NCBI RefSeq assembly: GCF_040436345.1
Contig: NC_133220.1
Coordinates: 5,315,936 to 5,379,935 of the forward strand
Source: Pagrus major
Lineage: Eukaryota > Chordata > Actinopteri > Spariformes > Sparidae
DNA: 64,000 nt
Reading direction: 5' to 3'
Shown piece by piece: positions 10,945-22,891 of this stretch. The position numbers and the translations under genes are program-made. Numbering within the stretch: the first letter of the stretch is position 1; the number at the start of each line of letters is the position of its first letter. Below the pieces are notes generated by a model. The model ran no database searches. It was not told the origin of the DNA and was given only the letters and a program-made list of their open reading frames with translations.

Positions 10945-12019
10945 CTGCGGCGCTGTCCTCCGAGTTTCATCAAACTCATTCACACTGGATAATGAAAATC
11001 GCTGAAATCAGCACTGCTTTTCAATTTGTCACTTCCTGATTTAGCAAAGCAGAGCGCAGAGAATTCATTCAGGATCCTTCCTCATAGTGACTCCGTGACT
11101 AAGTCTGTTTTTTTTTAAGGCTTTAGATCGAACGTCACGTGAGAAAACCAACACGTTCACTCAGAGCACGTGTTTACTAAAATGTCAACAGCTTTTTTGT
11201 CACCACGTGTACTTTAGATGTGGTCTTTTCCTAAAATATAATATAAAATATCTATATTTTTTAGTATTTTCTCACCATTACATGTCGTTAATGTGACCTT
11301 CCTGTATAAAATCAGAAATTACAACTGAAATCACCTGCTGTGTCATAGCAGTCATTAATAGTCATTTAATGTGACAATGCAAATTATTTGATATGTCAGT
11401 TATCTAATGTGTAAGAAAACATTGACAAGGATCTAAAGCTGAAACTAAAACTACGTTTTTACGAGCTTTTTCCAAGAAATCCACACAGATCCAGCAGATC
11501 CTGTAGAACCAGTCGTGTGCTGGAAAACAAATTGTTTAAGTCTACTAAACTAAATGTTATAAATATACCAAACAAAGACATTTTGACCATTTTGAAAAGA
11601 TAACTTTCAGCTGCTCCAACAGCAAGCTTTTGGGGGAAAAGGAAAGTAAAAAAAAACAACGATCCTCAGCTTCATGAAATCCAAATTTGCTTTCCTGAAT
11701 CTCCATTATCATTAAATCCATATTTTTTGATGCAGTCTGACTAATAAAGGGCCCAGAAGCGACCCAAGGAATCTGCCAACACTGGGCCAATCTTGTGTGG
11801 TAGATCTCTTGCTAGCTTGGCACATGTTTTCTAATCTGAGGGAGCAACGTGACCACTATCTGCTTCATCATCTGATCATTTGGACTGAAGTCAGTTTGAT
11901 TTTTGTATGATTGTTTGCAACGGGGCTTTAAATACTTGGGACCAGGTGTGTGTGTGTCTGAAGGTTTCAGGTTTGAACCTCAGTGTGTTCAGTGAAAACG
12001 CCTTCAGAACGTCCTGAAG

Positions 12020-12081
12020 CTGCTCCGCTGCCATCGCTGAGTAATTAGCCACTAAACGCCTCCTTTCTAATTATCGGCTGT
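12020..12081. promoter_or_regulatory. Duplicated intronic module, copy 2 (candidate regulatory element)
   Basis: Second copy of the module at 10880-10944. The block of 23 bases from GTAATTAGCC onward is identical in both. A short deletion lies before it and single substitutions after it. Homeodomain-type TAATTA cores are kept in both copies. Confidence 0.4.
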
Positions 12082-13796
12082 GCGTCTTTTTCTCCTCTCA
12101 TCTCATTTTCTCTCTTATCTCGTGCTCTCTGACAACTCGCATGTAATCCTTTATGTTGTTTTGTTTTCCATGTGCCATTGTGTGTTTGGTTTGTGTTTTC
12201 TGGAGTGAGTGCGAGCTAAATGTCGGTTTGTTTCTGCTACATGCTAAAGACTCTTGTTTCTCTATTTTAATAATTCCCTTTTATTTGTATTGTCTCAGTT
12301 CAAATGTGTTTTATTGTCACGTGGTATGGCCGTTCTTGCTGAATTAAATACATGACAGAGGGCTAGAGAATCAGTGCTGACCAACAATAGAAGAAAATGT
12401 GTCTCTAATGTGTCCCTCCTTCATTATTCTTTATTATTCTGTCTCTTCTAACCAAACGGGAGTGAGTGTGGTGTCAACTCTGTGAGGGGCTCAGATAGAG
12501 ACACGCTGAGCATTTGAAGTAATGTGCAGGCCAGTTAAGTTTTTTAACACCAAACTTGAAACCGGCAGATCGGAGACTCAGAGATAGACACAGGACACTA
12601 GCTAAAAAGTCTTACAGTGACACACATGTGATCAGTCCACTCGAAGCAAACAAATCCAGGCAGTGAGTCGGCAAAATACAAAAACCAGAGAGCTTGAAAA
12701 ACTTGAAACTTCGAAACTTTCTGAGCTGCTCGAAGCTGTTCTCTTCCAACAGAGCCTCCTCCTACACGTCCATACCCAGCCTCGAATCACCGCCACCAGT
12801 GTTGAGCTGCAGTACTAGATTACTTTAAGCAGTAACAAAGTAAAATAACAAATAGGAGTTTTCGGTGCTAATACATTTACCTCGACCTCATCCTTACCTG
12901 CCAACATTAAGGCTTTGAAAAAATATGATTGCTGAAGGAAATTACTAATCATGAGGACAGCAAGAGAAAAAAGACTCTCTTCTAGCAGGAATGCTTGTTT
13001 TCTGAGGCTGATGACGTCGTATATGGTATAAAAACATGTCATACAGACGGAAAACTATTTAATGCTGATTTTTTCAGACAAAAGAGAAATATTTGTGGGG
13101 CGTCTTTGTCCAGTGTGAGAGGAGTATTAAGTACTTTTGACCGCGTCATGCGTCCAAATGAATTTCACTGTCCTACTTTCTGGTGTAACTGAGCACTTGC
13201 AGTTCTTTTTCTTTTCCATTCAAGTTCATCCATCCGTCAGTCTGCAGCCCACTCATCCTCACTTCAATGCAACAAATCGCTTTTTTTGTCTTTCCATCAG
13301 CACCTGTGTGTGTGTTTGTGTGTGAGATCTACTTCCTAGAAAGGAGGATCTAGGACACCGTGCTTTTCCATCTCCCAAACACTGATCCAGTTTCTCTCTG
13401 GTTCGGCCTCACATCTCTCTCTCTCTGCTCAGCTGTGGTGTTTGAGGTCAGGACCTTGTTTGGAGAAGCGATGGTGCGCAGACAGAAAGAGAGATAGATT
13501 CTCCGTCTTTAAAGATGGAGGGGAATAGATTGAAGCAGATTTGGCCTCTTGTGTCTCTGTGGAAATCACTTCACTTGAACACACACACACACACGCACAC
13601 AAATTGGTATGCTGCCATGCACAGACACACAGGACCACCAACACGAGCAGACGGATATTGATTATTTTGTCCGCCGCTTGACAAGATGTGGAGGGCCTCG
13701 TCTGAGATGAGCCCTGATGTTATCAGGATGTCAGGAGACAGAGGGCGCCTAACGTACAAACACACACAGGTCTCTAAGCACATAGCACCATCATCT

Positions 13797-13798
<2 letters not shown>

Positions 13799-13834
<36 letters not shown>

Positions 13835-13840
13835 CACACA
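13799..13840. repeat. (CA)n microsatellite
   Basis: About 42 bases of CA repeat with one CG interruption, in the last rims4 intron. A shorter CA run lies at about 13578-13600. Confidence 0.95.
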
Positions 13841-13924
13841 ATCCCTCTTCATTTACTTTAATTGAAACCTCAGCCTGCTCTGTGCTGCTGTAACACAGAG
13901 AGAGAAGCTGTCAGGATCCAGTGC

Positions 13925-14330
13925 TGCTTGAGAACAGATTTCCCGAACCATCTGGATTAATGTTAATTAACCCCACACTCTTAACCCGATCACTTTGTCA
14001 ATTAATCTGCCTGATCCTCGATTACCCCCAAGAATGTTTTACGTGCGTGATTCAAGTCCCTCTGAAGCCACGTTGAGGCACTAAATCCCTTGAAATAGAT
14101 CTTCAGTGGGCAGGAAACACTGATGGGAGCGTTAATTACATCCACCTGTAGACACAACTGTGCTCTCTATATTAATCACAATAGTCTGAATATTAACATG
14201 GATTGTAAAGTCCGACTTTGGTCTCATTTTTCTTCCTGCAGGTCTCTCAGAAGTCATTCAATATGCATCTATTGTTTGCAAAATATAATTAAAAACAAAC
14301 TTCCAGCGCTGATATTTCACTCGGCAGCTC
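13925..14330. promoter_or_regulatory. Possible conserved non-coding element in the last rims4 intron
   Basis: The stretch is AT-rich and complex, without tandem or dispersed repeats that I can see. It is dense in TAAT-type homeodomain cores (GTTAATTAACC, CAATTAATC, GTTAATTAC), an octamer-like ATATGCAT and a forkhead-like TGTTTGC. Such composition is typical of vertebrate enhancers conserved between species. No comparison with another species could be made, so conservation is a guess. An open frame of 146 codons crosses part of it (14123-14563) but has no recognisable domain. Confidence 0.25.
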
Positions 14331-14579
14331 ATTATGGGACTTTTTTAAAAAGTAATTCTGGCGGAAATATAAACAAACACACTGATCTATGCATCTTTTC
14401 AGTTAATGGACGACTCCACAACAATAATTCATATACGCATTTCGTTAGCAAATACATTTTCTATAAAAAAATGATGCTTTTGTATCAACTGAAAGAGGAA
14501 ACATTTACTAAAACTGTTCACCGTGACGTCAAATGTATTGAATGTATCTGCAAAACAATTTAATTTGCTGAAAAGTCGG

Positions 14580-15070
14580 TCTGTTGGTCCAGACTGAAAT
14601 ATCTAGACAACTATAAGATTGCTATAAAATGTTCAAATTCACGGCCCCTAGAAGATGAATCCCACCAACTCTGGTGACTCCTCGACTTTTACTGTAGCTC
14701 CATCTGTGATCAGAGTGAAATATCTTGACAACAGTTGGAATTTTCCAACAGATATTCACGGTCCAGCGAGGATACGTTATATGACTTTACCTCTACCGCC
14801 ATCAAGTTTTCACATATCCTGTCAAATATCTCAACATCCCACGTTAATCAGCTCCAAATCAGGTACAGATATCCACGGTGCCCGGACGATGTAGCCTGTT
14901 GACTTTGTTGATTTCCTCTTGCAACACCCTGAGGTCTATTTTAGCTCTTTTTTTTGAATATCTCAAAGAATATTGGATGGACTGCTACTAAATTTGTTTC
15001 AGATATTTATTGTCCCCAAAGGATGAATTGTCAAATCTTTGATCTCTTAACTTCTTGCAAAATGTAAATT
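14580..15070. repeat. Dispersed teleost repeat (second fragment)
   Basis: Contains several diverged tandem-like phrases (GTGAAATATCTTGACAACAG, GATATTCACGGTCC, AATATTGGATGGACTGCTAC, AAAGGATGAATTGTC) of the same repeat family as 9516-9810 and 48750-48910. No coding capacity is visible. Confidence 0.6.
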
Positions 15071-15804
15071 TGTGCAAAACTCTGGTTAACTCATGACACT
15101 CCCATCAGCCTCAGCTGTACTTTAGTGCTCATAAGCAACTGTTTGCATGCTATTGTACAAAACCAGCACAGTGAATGTGGTTAACATTTTACCATCTAAA
15201 ACTCATCATCAGTAGCTTCATCATTGGAAGCATGTTCACTTATCAATGTAAGCATTTAGCTCAAGTGCAGCCTCTGTGATCCGCTAGCTTGACTGTAGAC
15301 TCCTAGTCTTGTTTTCCACAATATCTCAAAATTGTGAGATCATGCATGCATGCAATGAATTTTTCAATATTGTCTTTCCTTAACCAAGTATATTAGTAAC
15401 CTTAATCTAACATTGGATACATGGTGTGAACTCTGGTCTCTCATCGTCAGTGTCCTAAACTTCCCAAGCGTCCTCGCCATCTCTGCAAATGTCACACATC
15501 TGAAATGACGAAAAACCCCGACAGTGAATGTGTTTCCTCCAAAAGTGTTTAAACAAGGAAAATTCTCAGTGTATAAATGTTTATAGGCACTCTTTTGGGG
15601 GCGTTTTCAGTAGCAAATTATATTTGTAACTCAAATCAATGCACATTGTGGTATTTCTTAATGTGAAGATGGTTTTGAGGTCAAGCTGAAATAATAAAGT
15701 CTCTCTCATCATTTATAAAAAAAGGCGTGTAAATGAAAAAAATATTGAACGATTGGTAATGTGGTATGAAGACCAGTAACCGTTTATATCTTGCTCTTCT
15801 GTAG

Positions 15805-16023
15805 GTGATCGTTTGGGGCAACTATGGACGGATGGACCGCAAATGCTTCATGGGCGTAGCTCGAATCTTATTGGAGGAGCTGGACCTCAGCACAATGGTG
15901 ATTGGCTGGTACAAGCTCTTCCCTACCTCCTCCATGGTGGACCCAACGATGGCGCCGCTCATCCGCCACTCGTCCCAGATGTCCCTGGAGAGCACCATCG
16001 GGCCGTGTTGTGAGCGATCCTAA
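15805..16023 (+). CDS. rims4: rims4 last coding exon (end of C2 domain, C-terminus)
   Basis: The acceptor TTCTGTAG precedes 15805 and the TAA stop ends at 16023. It encodes VIVWGNYGRMDRKCFMGVAR followed by ILLEELDLSTMVIGWYKLFP, then TSSMVDPTMAPLIRHSSQMS and LESTIGPCCERS. The VIVWGNYGRM start, the GWYKLFPTSS motif that closes the C2 domain and the serine-rich tail ending in GPCxERS identify RIMS4. The four exons visible here join in frame to 190 residues, about the same as the matching part of the 269-residue human protein. The preceding intron is 6346 bases, the longest in the window. Confidence 0.97.
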   Translation: MIVWGNYGRMDRKCFMGVARILLEELDLSTMVIGWYKLFPTSSMVDPTMAPLIRHSSQMSLESTIGPCCERS

Positions 16024-17270
16024 GACTCACGCAAGAATATAAAGTTTTGTTGTTGCGACTAAGATTTCATTCACGTCTCAACCAAATCCTAAGACACATT
16101 TTTATAAATCCTGTAGCCCCGCGCCCGGGTCAGTCAGGTGATAATGCCCCCTGGAGCAGATACCCGTTGGTATCTCACTTGAGGGCCCGTTGACAGGTCC
16201 AAACGACTCCTGGGACACCAAACACTCCACTCATTGGAAACGTACTGTAATTCTTTTGATATTTTATAAGACTGTTTCCCCGAGACTCATGGGAAGCACA
16301 TTTCTTTTGTTGTTGCAACCGACCGCCCCTCAGACTCGCAGGAACATTTTGCTCTCTTCAGATCTCTCTGATGAAAAAACAAAAAACCTGCTTAATGAGG
16401 ATACTTCAAAGGAGGCCTCGGTTGCCGACATCGATCACATCCTATGGGGACCACAATACACGGCGGGCTCAGCTTTGCTTCAGCTACGCGCCTTCTTCAC
16501 AGCCTACATTCGATTCTCATTCCCAGGACTGCTTGTTGTCTCGCTGTGTCCTCATTAAGGGACTGGACAGCTCCTGAGTGTTATCTGTCAATCCACGAGT
16601 CTGGAGAAAGGAGTGGGACTGCCCTCGTACTGTTTGAGACACCAGCCTCCCATTTTTGCAGGAGCGTGGGGGACAGCAGAGGACTTTTAACAGAAATATT
16701 TAGCTTATTTGGTTACGAACACTCTGAGTAGAGCTGTTTTTTCGTTTTGTGTCACACATTTGGCCCTTCAGTGTTCAGTTCATTTGGTATTATGTGTATG
16801 TGAAGAGATGTAGGGATGAATGAAAACAGCCATTCTGTCCCCTGGAAGGATCTAGATCTCAACCTGATCTTGGGAATCCGGAGCACTGCTGCGTTTCTGT
16901 TAGTGCGGACTGCAGTGAATTACATTCATCTGCAGTGCAAAGTATCAATCAGTTACCAAGTTGGATGCAAATGGTTTAAAAAGGAGAGCAGCAGGCTCTG
17001 AGTTCCCAAAGACCATTTGCCAGTTCGACCCAAGAGCCATTTGTATTATCAATCATGACATTAGCTCATTTTACTGATTGTTTCATCTCTTGTGGACGGT
17101 GATTATCAGATAAATCAGCGAAGGGTTGTGTTTGGTAGGGAAAACAATCTGAGAACCCATTTTACCTGCTTGTTTCTTGAATCTGTCGCAACTTGATTTA
17201 ATCCAAATGAAAGATTTTCAGCTTGCAAGACTACTGAAGATGCATCCTAAAGTAGAAACATGGTGTTTAG
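16024..17270 (+). other. rims4: Probable rims4 3'-UTR
   Basis: The sequence after the stop is unique-looking and carries no recognised repeat until the MITE that begins at 17271. It contains no AATAAA or ATTAAA. The first canonical signal downstream is at 17286-17291, inside the MITE end. The extent of the 3'-UTR is inferred; mammalian RIMS transcripts have long 3'-UTRs, so it could reach further. Confidence 0.45.
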
Positions 17271-18040
17271 CAACACAATCACCAGAATAAATGTTGGCAA
17301 TGTTGTTCTGCAAACCACGGATGTTGAAACTTTAAATTTCTATATGTCGCAACTTTCTTTAGGATCAATTTTCAATTTCATGTTCTGACAACACTGTGGT
17401 TATGGTCTGGTTAGGTTTAGGCACAAAACCACTTGGTTAGGAAATGTGTATTTGCTTAAAGGGAAATTCCAGTATTTTTGAAACCAAAAGTTTGGGAATC
17501 GTGGCTGCAATGTAATCCTTTGGGACAACTACGTCCGTCAAAGTTACTACAACTAAAATTGCTTGTTTTTGCCACTGACAGGCTGAGGTTGTTCATCTAA
17601 ATGTCTGACAACCTTACAGAAACATTTTCTACTCAAATACACTGTAACACATAACCAGAAACACAAGTCTCGTTCAAGGAGAAGTTTCAATCTGAAAACA
17701 CTCCAAAATTCAAAGTATGAATCATTTACACATCAAAACATGTAAATATGGGGCCTAGCTTTTTAAAAATATCAGATTGCCCCCTAAAATACCTGGGAAC
17801 TCTGGAAAATGTTCCAAAGTATCATTAAAAAACATTTAGCGGGTTCAAGCTTACAAATTTTGAAGCACTGTCTTGAACAGTGGTCTCTGGCTTCCTCAAA
17901 TTGAAGTCAGCTCATATACATATGATGTGAGTGCGATCTTAGACTTACTGTGAAGATTTTGATGTGGTACTATGACACGTTCATATCTGATGGTTTGCAG
18001 AAATGTAAAATGCTAACATTTTATTCTTGCGACTGGGCTG
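17271..18040. mobile_element. hAT-type MITE, copy 1
   Basis: The left end reads CAACACAATCACCAGAATAA and the reverse complement of the right end reads CAGCCCAGTCGCAAGAATAA, so the termini are imperfect inverted repeats. Internal phrases (CAGTGGTCTCTGGCTT and GGTCTGGTTAGGTTTAGGCA) are shared with copy 2 at 22458-22891. It has no transposase. The flanks show no clear target duplication, so the ends are less certain than in copies 2 and 3. Confidence 0.65.
17286..17291 (+). terminator. rims4: Candidate poly(A) signal for rims4, inside the MITE end
   Basis: This is the first canonical AATAAA after the rims4 stop codon, 1263 bases downstream, and is followed at once by the GT-rich stretch ATGTTGGCAATGTTGTTCTG. 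Signal plus GT-rich downstream element is the normal vertebrate cleavage context. The hexamer is part of the MITE terminal repeat. Confidence 0.35.
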
Positions 18041-19849
18041 AGCACACTGATATCTGTGTCACCACCAAACTTGATTGAATTTTATGCATCCAATATATTG
18101 TTTTAGATCATGATCAGAGTTCATAGCAGCTAATCAATCATGCATGTAACTATTATGTCTAAATGTAATGTAGTAAAACCTTATCGGGGTAAATCTGGCA
18201 TGAAACAAGCAGGTATGATTGGGGTCTGAAGTCAAAATGGGTGTTTTGACCTCATTTGATTGTGTTGTGTGTTTTTCTAAATGTTCACATCCACCTGGTA
18301 GTGCAGGTCACATCAAGTGCAGGGGGGGGAGATTATTGTACCTGTGCTGTAGCACTGACACGTGATGCCAATACAAAAAAAAAACATGTTTCCAAAAGCA
18401 TTGAGGACAAGCCTGAGTAGCCTGGCTGACAGTGTAGGGCTGAAAACTTGCTGTATATCCCAGTTTTATTGTAGTTCGTAACACTCTGATACTGTAGAAG
18501 TAGATTTTTTTAGATTTCCTCCTCTCTCTTTTTTTTTTTTTTAAAAAGCTTTGGCTAACAATAACAGTTTCTACTGTGCCAATTTCTACCAGCAAGTGTC
18601 TTCTCCTTCCTCTTCTTCAATTACCTTTTGCGGCATGCGCTATCGTGAGGGAGGAACAAGAAACAACCGCTCGCAAACATCTGACAGCAGCGTTCAGGCT
18701 GTGCAGAGAGGCGTCCCTTTTATTCTAAATTACAGCCCTAATCCACAGACCGCCGAGGCACCTGCTGATTAGCCATGCCACGACTCAGTACGGAGAGAAG
18801 GGAAGAGAGGGAGGAAAAAGGAAAGAGAGAGGAAGGAAGCATGAAATGTACTTTGCATCATCCAAACAAAGGATCTGTCTGGACTTGACGTCTGGTTTCA
18901 CAGATTTAAAAATAAAAGGACACAACAATAGGATGAATTTAAAAGGGAACACAATGTGCACACTGTAGAGAAATTTATAGTTTGTTAAAGAAAAAAACAA
19001 GAATATGTATTTCATTTGGGCACTTTATGATTCTTAATGTCTTTTTTTATGTGTAAATATTATGGTTGTTAGTGTCTTTTGGAGTGAGCCAAAGTTAATC
19101 TATAACGACTTAGTTGATTAATGTTAAAATCTGAGGGAGGAAAAAGGGATAAACCTTTTGCTAGTTACCGTAAGATTGTAGCATTAGCTGGTAGCATCCG
19201 CATGACTGATTAAAAACTTCTAATTAATTAGCAGACCACTTGATAAGACTAAGCATGAGCTATACGCTACGAAAGAAAGAGGAGAAGTGAAAATCAGAGC
19301 GTTCGGATACATATGTAGCAAATTAATTCAGATTCTGAGTTTACTGAATTTTCGTTTTGGGCTTTTCCTTTCACAGAATACAGCAACTGAGATCTCTTAT
19401 GATATGTTATGTTTGTTTTTTTTGATGTTGAGACAAGATTTCAGAACAAAATCAAATTTCTCTTATACTAAATAAATTAATATTTTAAATATACCAGACA
19501 ATTTGGAGTAACTTTACTCTAAAAACAAACTAAAAGCAAAATAGGCCTCTGTTTTGCCGGTAGCAGTGTTGCAGGGATATTAATACTGGATTTATTTCCA
19601 AATAAAATTAGCTACATTCTGCAAAGCAATAATCACAAAAACATCCAGTCATTGCAGTTTATGTTGTTCAGTGGAGACTGTGGGAAATGACCAGCTGAGC
19701 CAGTGATTTATTCACTCCTGTCAGATGTATTGATTATAAAGTTCAACATCATTTCTGAAATATATTTTGGATATTTCCAACATTGATCGTAGAAAAGATG
19801 TAATGATGGTAGATCTTCTGGACAAAGTTCACTAATGTCACCAATTTAT

Positions 19850-20340
19850 CATGTTTCAGACAAAAAGTTAGAAAGGTTGTTGACCCCAAACACATCCTCA
19901 TACCTAAACGACTAAATAGGCCGATTGCAAGCGACTCCCGATACAACGGCCAATGACCCTGGGACAGGCATTCTGGACCGTCATTGTACGCTTGCAGTTT
20001 GGTTAAGTTTAGGCATTAAAACTACATGGTAAAGTTAATAAAACATTGTGGTTTGGCTTAAAATACCTACGTTGGTAAGTTAAAATAACTCACCGTTGAC
20101 TTCCGCTTTCAGGCTAGACACGAACAGCAGTCTCCTGGGTGAAAGTCCAACCAATCCGCCCCTAAACCCATCCCTACAGTACGTGGACTGAGAGCTCATT
20201 GCTCTTTGTACTACTTCACCTGAATTCCTCCTTTGCTGCTGTAATAACTATTATTGCCTGTAGAGATCGCCGCTTAACAAGAAACGAAGATACGAGTCGT
20301 AATAAGCTCCTTTGGTCGTTTTTCTGATGATGACAAACAC
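19850..20340 (+). repeat. Dispersed repeat with the 'GTTAGGTTTAGGC' core (fragment)
   Basis: The stretch shares with 51945-52345 the series CCTGAACGAC-type start, GGTTAGGTTTAGG-type core, a CTAGAGGTCGCTGCCTAACA-like phrase and a TTTTTCTGATGA end. The core is also present in the hAT-type MITEs at 17271 and 22458, so these are probably members of one larger family. No coding capacity is visible. Confidence 0.55.
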
Positions 20341-22457
20341 AATACTGAAAGGCAAATCCTTTCATTTTGACACAAGTCATCATGTCCTGATTAAAAAAAA
20401 ACTCAAGCATCTGAACACAGGAAGTGAAAATCACTGGTAACAAGGTCATTTTAACACAGCATTTATGTTTATTTTCCATAACTTATTCCAAGGAGAGTGT
20501 CATGTAGTCTCTGAGGAATCTCTGTTTACAGAAGGAGCAGGAGTTTAAGCCCGAATAACATTTAAGATTCTGATTTGAAAAATGCAGGATCATTTTTCAC
20601 GACCTTAAAATTTTCCTTGAACAGCATGGATTTAAATCTAACGATGACGACGACTGCCTGGTAGTTAGAACAAAACGAAGACTGTTTTTAAAAATGAGGT
20701 GATATTAGACGAGTTGTACAAATCAAATATATACATATATAATATATAAAAAAACTATTTAAAAATACTTAACTCTTACTGTGACCGGAGGAATGTTGTG
20801 TCAGTGTTCTTTTGTGCCAAAATTTAAACATATTTTGAGGGCTGATTTCCCAACCGAGGACCAATGAAAGAGGAAAGTTTACACACTTGGCATAAAATTA
20901 GCTTTCAGCGACCCACAAACAGAGTGCATCATGTTCTCAAGAAATTACTTTGCATCCAAGAAGAAGAAGAACTCTGTGGCTGAGACAGAAGTAATATTGC
21001 ATGATGATGATGATGATCTAGATTTAGCGACGAGAGATCACAGAGAGAGTTTGAAATATAAAGTTGCAGTGGTAACCATCATAGAAGTTTCCCATCTACT
21101 TCCATCTAAGCTGCAGCGGCTGCCTGTGCAACATAAGTGTCGTTAAGTATTAATTAATGTTAACAAAGAGCTTATTGTTCATTGTAGCATTTAAGAGATA
21201 AAAAAAAAAAACATTCCTTACAGTTCCTCTCGAGGGTGGAGCAGCATGGCAGCAGCAGTGAGGCGTGCATGCAGCGACCGATGGGTTTTCTATGATGGCT
21301 ACAGGTGCAGATTCAGGCGTCTTGTTGTGAAACATGTACACAGATGACCCTCGCAAGAAAATGTTCTGCTCTAATTGTTCGGGAGAGAGACAAAATATAT
21401 GCCAACATTGCTAGCAGGAATAAGAGTAATTAATGTTTGTTTAATTAAAAACTGATTGTGTAATTTCGCTCATCGAAAAGCTTCTTGTTCACCGGTCTGA
21501 ATCTGTTTGTGACATTTTTTTTTGTAACCTTGAAGGCAAACGAATGAGCTATATAGATGTTATAGTCGTCATGTTCAGCACCAAAAAAATGTACGTTTTT
21601 TTTTGCATTCACCCATGTTTTTGATTGTGTCTGCCACATGGATGTTTAATTATGTACTACTATCAATTGTAATGTAAGTAGAGGCCTTAAAAACACCGAT
21701 ATACATTTTGTCAGGGCTAAGGACTAAGAAATGTCACATAAAGTAATCAAAATGACGCAAAAAAAGTTTTACAGTGTCGCCATTTCAACCCCATTACTAT
21801 TAATTTAAGTGTCATCTAAGGAAATAATTATATTTACGTATGTTCTTAATGAATTTCTGATATTTCAACTGACTATTTGTGTATTCTCCCCCACTCCTTC
21901 CTGTGGGCTTAATTGAACAAACTGAGAAAACAAAAAAAAAAAAACATTTTTGCAGAGTCGATATTGAAACATTCTGACCTGTTTCTTAACAAGACTTATT
22001 TTCTAAACTTAGATTCTAACACTATGTCACACTAGTGTTTATTTATTGATGTTTGAATGCACATAATGGTACTTTGTGGTTTAAATCAAGTAGAATAAAT
22101 GATAAATACAAAAAAGGATATTCGCAATTTAGCCATCTGTAAGAAATGTACTGGAGTCCTTTTTCCACCCAAACTGCCTTTTAGGTTGACGTCCTGCAAA
22201 AACAGACATTTTCCCCTTTTCCCTCATCAGTTGTTCTCAATTCTACGGCACCATAAGGAGCCATTGACCGAGATACAGAGAGAAAACTCTTGGGGACAGT
22301 CGTGCTACGTTTATTGAACAGCTTCTGTGTTTAGCTAATAGCTTCTAAATGTGAAACAATGGTAAGATGTCTGTCCCGAAGGTTTTCCCTCAGCCATCCC
22401 TGTCAAGGCATTTCATTGATAGATAGACTTTCCACAGTTTTAGGGACAACCTAATCA

Positions 22458-22891
22458 CAACTCAGTCGCCAGAATGAAGGTTGGCATTGTGTGTTTCTGC
22501 AAATTTAAACTTTTTGATTACGTTGCAACCTTATTTCTTGAGGTTTAATTTAAAATTTTAAGTTATGTTACACTGTGCTTATGGTCTGGTTAGATTTAGG
22601 CACAAACCCCCTGGGTTAGGGTTAGGAAAAGATCATGTTTTGGCTTAAATTACTTGGTATTGTCGCCACAAACAAAGCTGAAAAATGTGCGGACATCTCG
22701 TGGTTTCATGCTCACCAATGTTGAGATGCAGTCTCGAGCAGTGGTCTCTGGCTTGACCGCCATCTTATCCCGCTGTAATGCCATTGCCATCTACTCCACC
22801 GCCCAACATGGCATGGACACGGAAACATTTGAGTGTATCCATGGTGTGCAGGGACGTAAAATGCCAACATTTTATTCTGGTGACTAGGCAG
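22458..22891. mobile_element. hAT-type MITE, copy 2, with target-site duplication
   Basis: The left end reads CAACTCAGTCGCCAGAATGA. The right end, reverse-complemented, reads CTGCCTAGTCACCAGAATAA and continues into AATGTTGGCATTTTAC. The 8 bases before the element (CCTAATCA, 22450-22457) match the 8 after it (CTTAATCA, 22892-22899) at seven positions, the difference being a transition. Eight-base target duplications are the hallmark of hAT transposition. The 434-bp element has no transposase and must have been moved by another element. Confidence 0.8.

Noticed and set aside
14123..14563. Open frame of 146 codons in a rims4 intron
   Set aside because: No domain, no good start context, AT-rich codons, no splice-linked neighbour. 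Length is possible by chance in AT-rich DNA.
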